From Zygnema cylindricum (lineage: Eukaryota; Streptophyta; Zygnematophyceae; Zygnematales; Zygnemataceae): a DNA stretch of 64,000 nt. A model generated the notes under the pieces. It ran no database searches and had not been told where the DNA came from. It saw only the letters and a list, made by a program, of their open reading frames with translations. The position numbers were made by a program, and so were the translations under genes. Numbering within the stretch: position 1 is the first letter of the stretch; every line of letters begins with the position of its first letter. Positions 35,375-56,753 of the stretch are shown piece after piece. Location of the stretch: contig JBBHKE010000893.1 in the NCBI GenBank assembly GCA_037447655.1, positions 683,186 to 747,185 on the forward strand. Direction: 5' to 3'.

Positions 35375-37335
35375 ACAGAATGTTTCGCTGGGAAGGACAT
35401 TTTTTCGGTGTTCACACCTGACGGCAGGTGAGTTAAGTGCTGATGTCACTGATGGTTATTTGATAACACAATAGTAAACTCTTTAATGCCACTGAATGAA
35501 CATAAACGGATGAACATTAATAGGGTTGACAGTATGGTATCATCTGTACCTAGCTTTATCTCTCAATATTTGACAAAAAACATAGTATAAGTTGGTAGAA
35601 GAGTGTCACCTTGCAAATATCGTTATGGTTATCCGTAGTGCCTGACATGTCGAATGCTCCTTTTTGTCCTCTATAAGCCTTTTTTTATTCTTGTGTGGAA
35701 AGCTTGGACGTTTCGATTTATCTCCTTTTTTGTCCTCGTCTTATGTGGAATGGTTTTGATTTTCCTTTTTATCGCCTGTTAACCTTTGTGTGGAATTTTA
35801 TGTGGGTGCAGATGTGGTCAACATACTATGTACAGGTGGTTCTCAAGCATAAGGGAATAAGGACTACTATTCTTCAGTTTAATTTTTTCATTCTAAATAG
35901 TTTATGTTCTGTTAGACTAGGTTCTCTTCGATGAAAAACCCTTCATGCACTCAATTCAATTAAGGTGTTTGTACTATGTTTCATTTGAAGCTAGTCATTT
36001 TTTTTTTTGTACTTTTGGTTTGGTGCTTGTTGTCCTCCCATACTCAGGACCTCCACTCAAAATTGGTTTTGAAGGGAAGTCTTTTTTTTTTCGCTTTTTC
36101 ATGTAATCAAGGAAAAAACAGAGCGTTTCTTTTTTCCCATATGAAAACATTTGCTTGTGTAGGGTTAATAAACTGATGAGCCTCACAGTGGAGATGATTG
36201 AAAACTGACGGATGGAGGAGAAAATATGTTTTGTATTGGTCATGCAAGATGATGCTTAAAAGTACTGAACCGGATCCTACAGGTTTCTACAGGTCTTTTT
36301 CGTTGTCTTCTGTATCCAGGCATATTCTCCTCGAGTAATAAATTAATAAATGCTGAAACTGTGAGCAATTGGGCGTTAGGCTCTGGACCGTATCTCGTCA
36401 TGTCAGGTTTATGTGCCGACTGCCTTGTCAATACTATTAGTTTAATTTAAATGTGGCATGTTCTTGCAATCTTTCCACAGCTATGGTTGTTTCCATTCTC
36501 TAAACTTTTTGATTTAGGTTGTAAAAGTGGGAGACCTGATGAAATTGCAGTGGCAATATGATATGGACATGCACAATAGAAATTATTTTCGGCACTTCAT
36601 CTCACTGTGATACTTACATCTATAGTAAAAGTCCGAAGTCCATCTTAACCAGATAACACGAAAACCAGCATCTGTCCATGGAATATGTTGACTTTGTATG
36701 GGTTGGCACCTCATTCTGCTGTGGTCTTTCTCACTTGTGCCGGTTCACATTTGGTATCCACCTTTGGTATGAAGTTCACTCGCATCAACTGCCAGATTCA
36801 TTCTTTTCCCTCTCCCTCTTCCCCTCACCTCTCCCTAATCTCCGTCTTTTGCCCTTCTCCCTCCTTTCTCCTCCCCTCGCGTTTGGGGTTTCAAGCTTCA
36901 ACTTTAGGGTTTCAAAGTTCTGTCATCCTCACACATCTCGATGATTTCCCGATGTACATCGGATCAATGTGAAGACATCAGGATGGGATTGTCGCAAGGC
37001 ATCGCATCGGTATCGACTCCTCCCACCGGTATCGCTATATCACATCTCGAAAATTGAAACATATTGCATAACATCACATTAATACCAAATTAACCAGGTC
37101 TTTATTAATACAAAAAGGATCTCTACAAACTCCCGTACAATACAAGCAGATTAAAACTTTACTTGGCAATTATAGTCGCTGTACAGAAGGTTTCGTTGAT
37201 CAAGCTGACAGAGATTTTCCTAGGCAACCAAATGATAAAGCAAGATCACATTTGAACACTTGATGAGATTTTTATATTTGAATACATGACTCGAACAAGG
37301 AAAATAAAAACACTTTTTATACAAAACTTTGTACT
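35375..37335. other. Tail-to-tail gap between GET4 and SRP54
   Basis: Contains both 3' ends. No open frame with a family signature; the 36678-36972 frames are low-complexity Ser/Leu/Phe. A CT-rich patch is at 36796-36890. Confidence 0.5.
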
Positions 37336-46408
<9,073 letters not shown>

Positions 46409-47050
46409 GGCGAACGACTGCTAGAGCGTCTTAAAAATTGTTTAATTTTTTTTAAATGGACAGGCTCAGAAGAGAGATTCTCCAAATAACTATGCTTATA
46501 TCTCGCTTCTTACTTCTCGCTTCTCTGTGAATTAGTTTCTTTATGACTAACAGAATGCGTCCGTGGCCTATCGCATTCAATTCTCACAAAAATTCGCACA
46601 AACCCTAAAAAAACTAAAACAGTCTCACTACACTGTTGTTGAAATTCAGGGCATCCAAAGCGCAGAAATTCCGACCGACGTAAGGAGAGTAGGAGACCTA
46701 GTTTCTGCACGTGCGAACGATATCGTAAGGAGATCGCACGAAATCAGCGTACTGACCGGAAGTTCCCACCTAATTATAAACTTCGTGCGGCTTTATTTCC
46801 TGCGACCGCTTGAAATTTCCACTGTGGGAAATCTCCGCTCGTTGAAATGCTCGCAGCGTTTTGAGCATATAGTACGGTATTAGTACGGTTCTGTACTGTA
46901 TTTTACTGCGAACGTTCTAAACAATATAGTACGATAATTGACTGTGTCCGTACACTAATCGGTGGATCCATATAACTTTCGTAATTCAAGAATTCACCAT
47001 CGATCTCTCTCCTCAAACAGCATTGGTTGGAGGGCGGAAAATTTGGCGCC
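46409..47050. promoter_or_regulatory. Head-to-head promoter region, SRP54 and the ureidoglycolate-related gene
   Basis: Start codons are 642 bases apart (less if an internal ATG is used on the right). Five GTAC cores (GTACGG, GTACTG and similar) lie at 46872-46953. Confidence 0.5.
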
Positions 47051-49876
47051 ATGGATGGGCTATGCCGGTCACCGCACGTGTGGACATGGCAAACTTGGAC
47101 AAATCAGATTCAGCCGTTTGCTACTAGTCCACGTATTCCTGGACATGTGGCAATGCAGGCGACTGGGCCCTCTCCTAGACGTACACACTCCTTCTCGTCC
47201 TTCTCCCATTCCCTTCCATTAGACCACATGGCAGGAGGTACCAGCTGGCGAAGATGGCAGTCCAATCAGCTTTCTTTACACGTGTCAAAATCTGCGGCTG
47301 GCAGAACCATGGAAGGAGGACTTCTCTCGGAGGCTGACGTGGATTTGAGAGGGAACGATTCAACCAATGATGACGTCAGATTGGTACAGCTGGCAGCTCA
47401 AGAGCTGACTCCTGAAAGATTTGATCCGTACGGACAAGTGGTGGGCCCTACGGAGGATGGGACAAAATTTGGGCCTCAGGATGCTGCATTAGAGATTTCC
47501 CAGGGAGTCCCAAGGTCAGCCCAGGAATTCCGCTTTGGTCTCATGATTTTCAACACTAATTGTTAATTGATAGTTGTTAATTGTTCATTTTTCATTGTTA
47601 ATTTGAGCTTGTTGCATCAATTAACCACCAAATATAATCTTTGTATCTTACAAAGAGTGATGGTAGTTGTTAAAAAATACATATGTTGTAAGCATAAAGA
47701 ATCATGGCAGTAAATAGTGCTCTAATCTATGTGATGACCAGGGTACTCAACTTTTGCAAACTTATATGCAACATTATGAAAAAATAAGGTTTTGTCAGTT
47801 AAATTATTAGTGTTAAATTTAAAAATTGAAGTGAGTAATTTCAATTTATGATGAGATAATACTAGAATTTACAGCTGTGATTTTTCCTCTTGTCACCGAA
47901 CTCTTACATGCATGGCTCCATTTGCTATAAAGGATTACAGCAGGTTTTACAAGTGGATTTTAAATAATTTAAGGGCCACTTACTCTTCTTGAGTCTTACT
48001 TTCTTATTTTTAGAAGAAGAAACCATCGAGTAGTCCCAATAATACACATATATTCTTTTTATAGGAACCACATGTGAACGGTGTTCAACTCTCAAATCTC
48101 TTGAAGTCCAACCAATCTTTCTGGGATAAATTCAAATTGAAGCAAAGTCAAAAACAGTCACCTTCGTATCGAGAATGCTCCTGGTCCTAACTCCTAATAT
48201 AGCAGTTTGTGTGATGATTATACAGTTTATGTGACACTTCATAAGCATTCAAGAGCCTGAAAAACCTGTTTAATTTCATATACAGAATGCTCCTGGTTCC
48301 AGCTTCTCTTTTTGCAGTTTATGCGACAATTGAGTATTCAAGAGCGTGAAAAACCTGTTTAATTTCATATAGGAAATGTTCTGGTTCCAGCTCTCTTTTT
48401 GCAGTTTGTGTGACACTTAAGCATTTTGATGACAGGGTATATATTATGCGACTACACGACAAGCCTCCTCACTTTGACTGCATCACACATCATGCGGCTG
48501 TCACGCAGTGTTTGAATGCAATTGGAAGCTCCACCGAGCCCTGGTACATCGCTGTGGCCCCTCCATCGCTCAAAGGCACTTCACCTCCCTCAGGTTTTCG
48601 TCACCTCTCAACTTTAAGCCGCGACATTGCCCGTTCTTAGTGTAAAGGCAGTATTTGTGTAAATGTGGAAATTTATGACTCTAATTTAGTGAAGGGAGAC
48701 GTGGCGGATTGTTGTGCACTCTTTTAAACAGTGAAGTTAACAATCATTGTGAATCAAGTAAAAAAAAAGAGGCACGATCAAGTTAGTGCTGGTAAATAAT
48801 AGGGATGGGCATTATAGCTTTCACAATTTTGTTTCTTGTCCTGCTTTTTTGGTGTCTTCTGCTCAAACTTTTTTCGGTGCTCTCTATTTGATCGTCGTGC
48901 TTGACATTCTGTTGAAGTTTTATGCGCTGTTAGAGACAAGCAAAAAAAACGCAAAAAAACCTAAAAAGACCTTACACAGCCCTTCTGCTTTTTGTAGAGG
49001 AAGGTGCAGAACTTGCTGCCGCCGGCCATTGGTTTGTACCACCCAAGGTGGAGGAGGTAGTGGCCTTTCGTGTGGTTGGTCCGCAAGTGGTCAAACTCCA
49101 TGTTGGGACGTGGCACGCGGGTCCCTTCTTTCGTGTCCCACTCATGGACTTTTGCAACTTGGAACTAGCTGATACAAATGTGAGTAGACATTCCTGAGCT
49201 ATATATGAGCTAGGAACCCTTTGAAACCTTCATACCGGATGTTGTCTTATTATGCTTGTCACGACACGTGATTGTAGTTTTTTGTAGTTTTGGCTCTGTT
49301 TGCGGAAGAGATAATTGGTGAGAGTCTCAATTCGCCCTATCGTAAACACTTCTTATTGCGACAAAATGTTGGTTTGTAGTCTCACTACTTTTGGTGTTCT
49401 CGATATTTATAGCTGAATGCAGTTGAAAGCGGTTGCTGGCATACAGAATTGGAGTATTCTTGTTCACATGATCGTCGTGATTATTATTTTTCCTGTCATG
49501 TTACACAGTGAATCGCTATTAGCGTTAATAACACTAGTTCTTTTTTTTTTTGGGCCCTTGAACAAAAGTAGCGTTAGTAATATTAATGAAATTTTTCTTT
49601 ACGCTAATTTGTTACCATTAGAATCAATAATGCTATAATAAATGCCAAGCTATATATTTCTCAATGCTAATAATGATTTACGGTGCATCTCAAAAAGTGC
49701 TTGCTAATTAGCACCACCTCATCTCTGCATTCACTTAGTTGTTGTTGTTGTTAAATTGACTATTGTGATGATGGTCGCAGGTTGTGGACCATACGACCCA
49801 TGTTTTTCGTAGTAAGGATAAGGTAGTTTTTGAAATCTTGGATGACCTGGAGGGACAACAAGATATCTCGCTATAA
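47051..49876 (+). CDS. AllA-like ureidoglycolate lyase/hydrolase-family protein
   Basis: Four exons, 47051-47514, 48436-48593, 48998-49179 and 49781-49876, close in phase to 299 residues. The conserved part matches the plant ureidoglycolate lyase-type (AllA, cupin-fold) family: QELTPERFDPYGQVVGPTEDG, GPQDAALEISQGVPRVYIMRL, FDCITHHAAVTQCL, PWYIAVAPPS, VEEVVAFRVVGPQVVKL, GTWHAGPFF and MDFCNLELADTNVVDHTTH. Family members act on ureidoglycolate in purine (allantoin) breakdown; the plant branch is poorly characterised, so the reaction is inferred. The first about 86 residues are Ser/Arg-rich with few acids and could be a targeting sequence. The ATG at 47309 would give 213 residues, closer to family length. 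The start is therefore uncertain; the body is not. Confidence 0.9.
48171..48430 (+). repeat. Tandem repeat with decoy splice acceptors before exon 2 (ureidoglycolate-related gene)
   Basis: Three partial copies of a unit of about 90 bases (GAATGCTCCTGGTTCCAGCT ... TTTTTGCAGTTT ... GAAAAACCTGTTTAATTTCA). Copies two and three carry TTTTTGCAG, a good acceptor, at 48309-48317 and 48396-48404. The acceptor that keeps frame is at 48435. Confidence 0.8.
48622..48812. mobile_element. Family 1 inverted-repeat element (ureidoglycolate-related gene, intron 2)
   Basis: Degenerate copy starting GACATTGCCCGTTCTTAGTG, about 28 bases after the exon 2 donor, and ending AATAGGGATGGGCATTATAG. Internal GACGTGGCGGATTGTTGTGC is shared with other copies. 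Confidence 0.65.
49505..49690. mobile_element. Family 1 inverted-repeat element (ureidoglycolate-related gene, intron 3)
   Basis: ACAGTGAATCGCTATTAGCG at the left and CAATGCTAATAATGATTTACGGTGCA at the right, with ATAACACTAG next to the left end. Confidence 0.72.
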
Positions 49877-51600
49877 TCCCTTCTCGTCCACGGAATGGTG
49901 TATGTTTGAGTAACACGTGATTATTCAAAGATGGACATCGACTTGTTTCCACGTTATGTATAAGCAACATTAGATCGATTACGTAGGTGGAGGTTGTAAG
50001 GATTTATTTAGTCGAGAAGCAAAGAGCTATATGTACAGAAGTTAATAATGTCCCTCATCTTTGCTTTTGTTAGAGATAATTTCTGAGTATCATTAGATTC
50101 GATTAGATGAATACAACTAGTTGAATGGTCAGGTTGCCAGTATTTTCTTGAAAAAAGGAGGATATAAACTAAGAGAAAGTGATGAGTCAAGCTCGCCAAT
50201 ATAGATTTGTTCATATTAATTTACGAACGTTTGGAGTTTGTAATTTGTGCACATGAGCACCTCAACTTTCTTCCTTTGGTGTCTGGTCATATTTCTTTGT
50301 GGGCCATTCACGTATCTTTATTTTTCTTTGAGAGTACAAAAATGCACACAAAACATTTCTCCTCTTCTTCTTTCTCTTTTTTTTGTTTTTTTTTCTTGGT
50401 TTGATCTATGTTTTTTCTTAGTTTTCCACGAATGCTTCATTCAAAGAAAAAAAATTATGCTTCCTTCACAAGAACATGGCATCAACAAATCAAAATGTGT
50501 TTCTGCACACAAAGGGACGTTCCATACTATGCCTTAATTTGTATGTCAACGTCCTTTGAGTTAACATATGCGAAAGGTGTGTGGACCTTGATTGTCAATA
50601 GATGGAGCACTGAAGTTGTTAGACACCAAAAAAACTTACCCTGGTGGGCATAAAAGTTTCTTGTTCTAGGTCTGATTTGTTCAATAATGTTAAAAAGTTT
50701 AACTCCACAGAAAAGCAGAAAACGGACGACCATTTGCATGTTGAACATGCATTGAATATCCAACATCTATTTCAGCACGCATCTACACAAGTGTAGAGAC
50801 AAAAGAAAGGGACTACAGGGTGGGACTACACGGTGTTGAGGGACAACAGGGTTAAGACATGGTTCTATTTTCCATGAAATCTGGTCAACGCTGGTTCACA
50901 CCCTGCAAATTCCATTGGCTACACGTGCATTTTACAATTTAATTGAAATTAATTATTGAACAGATTCCACATTCGCCAGGGTGGCTTTTACGATTTAAGG
51001 CACTCATAGTATACAAGACATTCAAGGTATACAACCAAGGAACTCAGGGTAATTACATTATGATAACAACAAATAAAACAAGAAATTTAGTTTTTCGAGT
51101 ATATTTCACAAGTATTCCCCCCACAAACCTCAGAAATAGGAAAAAATATATACCTCTATACTATAACTCACAACGCTCAGTTGTCAGAGAGCCTTGTCAC
51201 ACTCTACATGCTCTGTTGTTCCCAGAGAATAAACATACAATAAACATCAATCCATCCGTCTAAAAACCCCAAAAACCCTAAAAATTCCTAAAAAGTCCGG
51301 CTAACAATGAGTGGCTTTGATACACCGTCGAGACTCGCAACTTTTGCCATACAGTTCCAGTGGGTGGGAACCTCGAAAGCAACCTCAAAGACAAAAGATG
51401 CCCTCCGATTCAGAGGTTTCCTGGACGCATAAGAGTCCAGGAGGAATCACAACCTTCTTGCAATTACTAGATTGCAAAATATTTACTTGATTTCAAAATA
51501 CGTTGAATAACGCTCCCTCCCTCCCTTTAGTGATTAGTCAAAACCACTTCGGCTATTTCACATGCTTGCCTTTTGTATTTTATATGCTTAGTGTTGTTTT
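49877..51600. other. Tail-to-tail gap between the ureidoglycolate-related and oxygenase genes
   Basis: AT-rich, no supported open frame. A short AAACCCCAAAAACCCTAAAA telomere-like stretch lies near 51263-51285. Confidence 0.5.
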
Positions 51601-54600
51601 TCACGTGGCCAACTGTCGCTGGGCATTGGCCAATCGTCTCCTCCGTTCCGCTTTACGGATTCCACACTCGGAACACCACCCTGAAAAATCGCGTTGGTAC
51701 TTTTTCAACTCTCTGAATTCAGAGCTGTTCCACAAAATTACCGGAAAATCGTTGCCCAATTAGTTTTTGAATTTAGTTTCTCTATCAACAGAAAAAATGA
51801 AAGACCTCAACTGATTGAACACAACTTGCTAAATTACACCACAAAATGTTAGAAAGGCATCCCATCCATTGCATAGCAACGAATGGAATAGCAAAATTGA
51901 CTTAAACTAAGATGAAACATTCTGTGTAAGTCATGCTTGTGAGGCTTGTAGAATAGCTGCATATCACGCTTTTACGGTGTTGTCAGTTTTACATAATGTG
52001 ACGCCATTTGCCACGTCAGCAAATGCAACATCTGACATTGTCACGTAATTTGCATCCGCATATGACTACACTCCGCATCCCGAAATGCAACAGGACGACC
52101 ATAATATGGTTGCGAAATACATAAAAACCTTCGCAATAAGCTGGGGTCTAGAAAAGTTGACTGAGTTAAGGAGAAGGTTGAGCTAAATCGTAACACCTTC
52201 CAGAACCAACATTTACAGGGTAATTTAATCACAGCGATTACTGGCGTACGGACCAGTAATCACAGTACTTGTACAGAAGAAACGTACAAAGCGTACACTT
52301 TTCAGTATGATTACTGCGACTACCGCCCAGTAAAGCCAGAAACCGTATTGCAGAATTGTTATAACTCATAGCCTAAATTCACTCATATCCTCTTGAAACC
52401 ATAAAATAGTTACAAAGTATATATCGGTTTATGAGGCACTATGTATACATTTTCAAGTCTTTTGTTACCTGTGCACCAAATAATAAGATTCGATCCATGA
52501 CTTAAAAAACACAATACACATATTTTCAAGTCTTTGCAACACCAGATGATAAGATTAGATCAATGGCTTCTAAGACATTATGTACATATGTTCAAGTCTT
52601 TTATTTTACCTGCGACACCAAATAATGAGATTCAATCGATGGCCCGCGGTAATTGCTTTCGCTCCATGTCTGTGCCGGCCTGCATGCAAAATGGCCCTAC
52701 CAGGCACGTGGGAGTATTCCAGTTCTTCCTGAAACAAACAACAGAACAATACTAAATGCAAATTCAAATCTTTGTCGCAAACAACAAAACAACTCTAACA
52801 CAATTTCGATGTTTTGTTGCAAACAACAAAGCAATACCACGGCATGCTTTGTAAGGATGAAATTGAATAGCCCATTTTTCAGAGCACCCGCAGGAATTAG
52901 CTAATTTTACTTTTCTCGTCTAGTGTTTAAGTAAGATACATGCCACAGTTGTGCGACCGGACGCCTACTAGCACACCACAAATTCCGGACAATATCCTTG
53001 TAAGAGTATAATTTAGCACATCCGTCTGATTACCTAGGGCAACTACACATCCATCACTATTCCCGTTGATAACGTGACATCGCATATTTTTTTTGCTATT
53101 GGCATATAAAACACGTTTTAAAATTAGGGACAGTATATGTCCGCGTCTAAAACATTTTTTGGATAGGTGATTCATGGTAGCTTTTCTGTCTCTGAAGATT
53201 TTAAGATTCTTTAGAGTCACGGAAAAAAGGAAGGGCTGAAGCTTGAACCTTAGGGAGTTTGGACCTGGTTCATTAGTTCCTTGGAAAATGTACAAATTTC
53301 CTGTGAAATGTCTTCAGAGGTTGACCGAAAGTTAACAGTCCCCTTTTTAAGAGTTTTTTAAGGTCAGAATTACACGAGGAAGAGTTGGCATTATGTTTTT
53401 ACTCGCCCAATGGTTTGCATTCAAAGGTAGGGAAATTGGGCTTCTGTTTGTTGCAGAAAGTTGTCTATGTTTTGAGAGTGGGTGCAAGAGTTTACACAGC
53501 TTTACTGTGCATTCTAACGGTGTTCCGGCAAAATAAGGTTTACCCAAAATAATCCAAGCAAAGTGGGCTCAATCCTTGAAGGCGTCAAAAAACATCTTGC
53601 TGAAATTCAATTGCAAAGGCAAACAATAAGGTCTGTACCTAAGAAAGCTGCAATTCTGATGAATGCAAGTTTAATAAGAAAGTGACTATTCTGATAAAGA
53701 CAAAGTTTGAGATAATAACAACATCTGACCTCAGGACTGGCCTCTCCATTGACATGCTTGTCACAACGTATGCCCCGGAAAAACAACTCGCCCCCTTTGA
53801 ACTCTTTTCCAAGACACACGTTGAGAGTCACTTCCGAATCATCAACATGAAATCCTGCCATCCTGGGAGTACCCTTGTCAAGAATGTAACAGAAAATACA
53901 GGCCACAGAATTGGAGACAAACAGGTTAAAAATGAAGGCATTCAAACCGTCAAGACAATACTTAAGAATATAATACAATTCAACAAAATATAATACTTCC
54001 ATTGGCCCACGATTCGAAAGCACCTCAACTCTGATCTAACACCCAACGTTTGGACAACCAGTATCGCTAACAGAAATATCCAAATAATTTACTTTTCTTC
54101 CATTCAGCATGATCAGGCCTTGTCCATCAAATGCTCCAAGACCACTCACGTGTGGAAAAAAAACTTACCAAGGTCAAGATCACGATCCAAGCTGTATTCC
54201 ACAACAAAACCATGATGTGAGTCGAGTGTAGCGCCCCCGACATTAGGAAATAATACTGTAATAAACCCCAGATGAACAGTTCTCAGCAAAAAGACATTAT
54301 GCTGCATAAAAACAGTAAGCCAGCGCAACTTCTTCAATCTTTGCAACTGTTAGAAATAATACTAGTCGCAACAGAGAGACAAAAAAAGTTGGCTTCTGAA
54401 AAAGTCACCGGGAGTTGTTGTATATACTTGCAGCCATTGGCGAAATGTATTTTCTCATTAGTTCATTCAGCATTCCGTCCATGCCAAGGTCATCAAGGAC
54501 TGCTCCATAGTTATTCATTGTATTTGGCCTCATTATCTTCACCTTTGCACTCGTGGCCCAGTTCTCGAAATGCTCAACCTGCTCCAAGAAAAAGTGATAC

Positions 54601-56121
54601 AAAAACTATATTATATGGACTGTACAGAAATCACTCTTTCATAAGGACCAACAACTTGTATGCAAATCTCCAAAAAAATGTGAAATTCCATGAAGTTTTT
54701 AAGCAATCAAAGCACTCAGAATTTGCTGTATGATTGAAATGTTAAGTCGAGAACATCTAATTTGGCAGGCATTTTTTAACACTCCCTTAACCAATTACTT
54801 AGTGATACCAGCCTGTTTTCATTAAAACGATTCAATATCTACCCGGCAACTCCCCATTTACGTTAAGAAATTTAGTGTTACTAAACCTAGTCTAGGTACG
54901 AGCGACACGGACGATTTTCAACCGAGTGAAAAAAACAGTATTAATGTTTGTTTGATCCATCATATAATCATGTCCCCAAATACACTGAAATTCTCAACCC
55001 TGCATGCTAGAATAGGCAATGTGAACACATCACAAATACCATCGATAATCAATCATGTCATCAATAAATTCCACAATCAAAAATACTGAAAGCTTAATGG
55101 AAGTTACAAAGCTTGTTGAAGGCTACATTGTAGTACGTACCTCTTCCAGTAGCATGGCACAGACCCCTGGATTCAACATTTCGAAAGTGTACAAACCAGG
55201 AGCATGGTCCGTCAGTATCTCTCTAAATGCATCATTAGTTCCCCCAGACGTGGCATTAAGAAACGATTGCGATAAAAAGCTCTCGGCATCAAGTTTGTAT
55301 AGCTCATTATGAAGGGGCTGCGTTCAACCAAATCAAACAGGAGCTAATATTACAATCAGAGGACTGGTTACAAATGAAAGCAGAATTATAAATGACGAAA
55401 AGAAAGGTTTTAGCCGCTACTACAGTTAGTGAATTATGACAGCACTTTATTAGAATTAACTACTACAAAGAATGTTCCGCCAGTGTCATTAACAATAATT
55501 TATGACTTTGAAGTCAGAAGAAACCCGCTCAAATTAGAGTGATTAACTCTAATAGCCATGGGCAGTGTCTTCCTAAAGGACACAGAGACAAACTCACCTT
55601 GTAAGTCTGTCGTATCCTTTCCCGATATTCTCTATGCTTCTGCGACAGAACCAATTTACCCACCGAAATCATCATCAACACAAGCCGTAGGACATAACTT
55701 CCCTAACGAGATAATCGACAACAATAAATTCAAACTCTAACAACAATAAATAGCTATGCATCGCTTTTATCGCATCTTCAGCTTCCTGTGGTACTTCAAG
55801 ATGCTACATCAGATAACCCTTTCAAATTACCCTTGTACGCTCCCCATCCGGTCTATACTTCATCAAAACTTTCTCGATGTATGCGACCTTTTCCTGACGA
55901 GAACTGCTCAGGAGATGAGGAGGAAGATACTGCTCCATAGCCGAATACAAAGCATGAGGATACTCAAGACCATTCACATCTTCATAGCTTTCGGATTCAT
56001 GCTCCGTATTTGGAGGCATCTGCAAACGAGCCGTGAGCTTATGGCTGCTATGACCATCCAAAGAAGCAGGCGCTTGAGACGACTGAATAGTAGAGAGAGT
56101 CTTCCGTTTGGTTACCATCAT
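51601..56121 (-). CDS. OGFOD2-like 2-oxoglutarate/Fe(II) oxygenase
   Basis: Eight exons on the minus strand, 55831-56121, 55598-55639, 55141-55317, 54428-54578, 54169-54255, 53730-53854, 52610-52728 and 51601-51724, close in phase to 371 residues. The N-terminal region carries YIEKVLMKYRP and HREYRERIRQTYK PLHNELY across exon joins. The double-stranded beta-helix core has GFHVDDSEVTLNVCLG (iron ligands His252 and Asp254), GGELFFRG, then RAILHAGRHRHGA (His306) and ITAGHRLNLIIWCRS (2OG-binding Arg322). All cofactor residues are present, so it should be active. The C-terminus has WCSECG and a basic helix. It resembles the plant family related to human OGFOD2 and prolyl/lysyl hydroxylases. The substrate is unknown. 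Exon 2 is only 42 bases. Confidence 0.93.
52217..52355. mobile_element. Family 2 inverted-repeat element (oxygenase intron 7)
   Basis: AGGGTAATTTAATCACAGCGATTACTGG at the left, GTACACTTTTCAGTATGATTACTGCG inside, CCCAGTAAAGCCAG toward the right. Confidence 0.7.
55412..55562. mobile_element. Family 1 inverted-repeat element, short copy (oxygenase intron 2)
   Basis: Ends TTAACTCTAATAGCCATGGGCAGTGTC about 35 bases from the exon 2 donor. The left part keeps TTAGTGAATTATGACAGCAC and TTAGAATTAAC. A further fragment lies in intron 3 near 54880-54960. Confidence 0.65.
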
Positions 56122-56753
56122 TATGTTGATGTGTCGAACACAGCTGCGAAAATTAGGAGACTACAATTTGTTGCACTCTATGCACACAATTCAAAAGAGA
56201 ACAGATAAGCCAACATCCTGCTTCAAAATTTGGTCTTATTTTGATAAGAACTTTTTGAAGAGATTTGGCCCATGCACGATGCTAGGGCGTTTCTCTATCT
56301 CCGGAGCTCTGAAGAATCCCTTGCAATACCATAGTCATCCCATACACTCATCCGTTATAGTACTGTACGGCTATACGGCTATACCGTACGGACGCTGAGC
56401 TATACTTGCGTATGGAATACGGGATTTATCTGCACCGCACCCAAAGAAATAAACACTGTACTGTAGTACTGTAGTTTACGTGCCTACAGTTTTACGAAGG
56501 ATATTTGAAGTTTTGCTCGCAAAGAAAGCCATGAACGGTCAGGATCACATCCGTTAATAGAGCGAACAGAACATTAAACTAGACATGCCTACTCCGTATT
56601 GTTGGAGTGAATTGTAACAATTTACAGCAAAGTACATGGATATAACAGTTAATGCAATGTACGATTGTCTACTTCATAGTACAGCAAAGCAAAACACAAT
56701 TCTGTACTTTATGGTACAGAGCCATGTACTGTTGAGGGCTCCAAGCGCTCTTG
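56122..56753. promoter_or_regulatory. Head-to-head promoter region, oxygenase and E1-like genes
   Basis: Start codons are 632 bases apart. GTAC cores cluster at 56360-56389, 56458-56468 and 56633-56727, including palindromic ACTGTACTGTAGTACTGTAG around 56455-56472. Confidence 0.5.

Noticed and set aside
52041-52232. Possible extra oxygenase exon
   Set aside because: The oxygenase frame closes in phase from 52610 directly to 51724, and this frame has no family motif; it overlaps a family 2 element.
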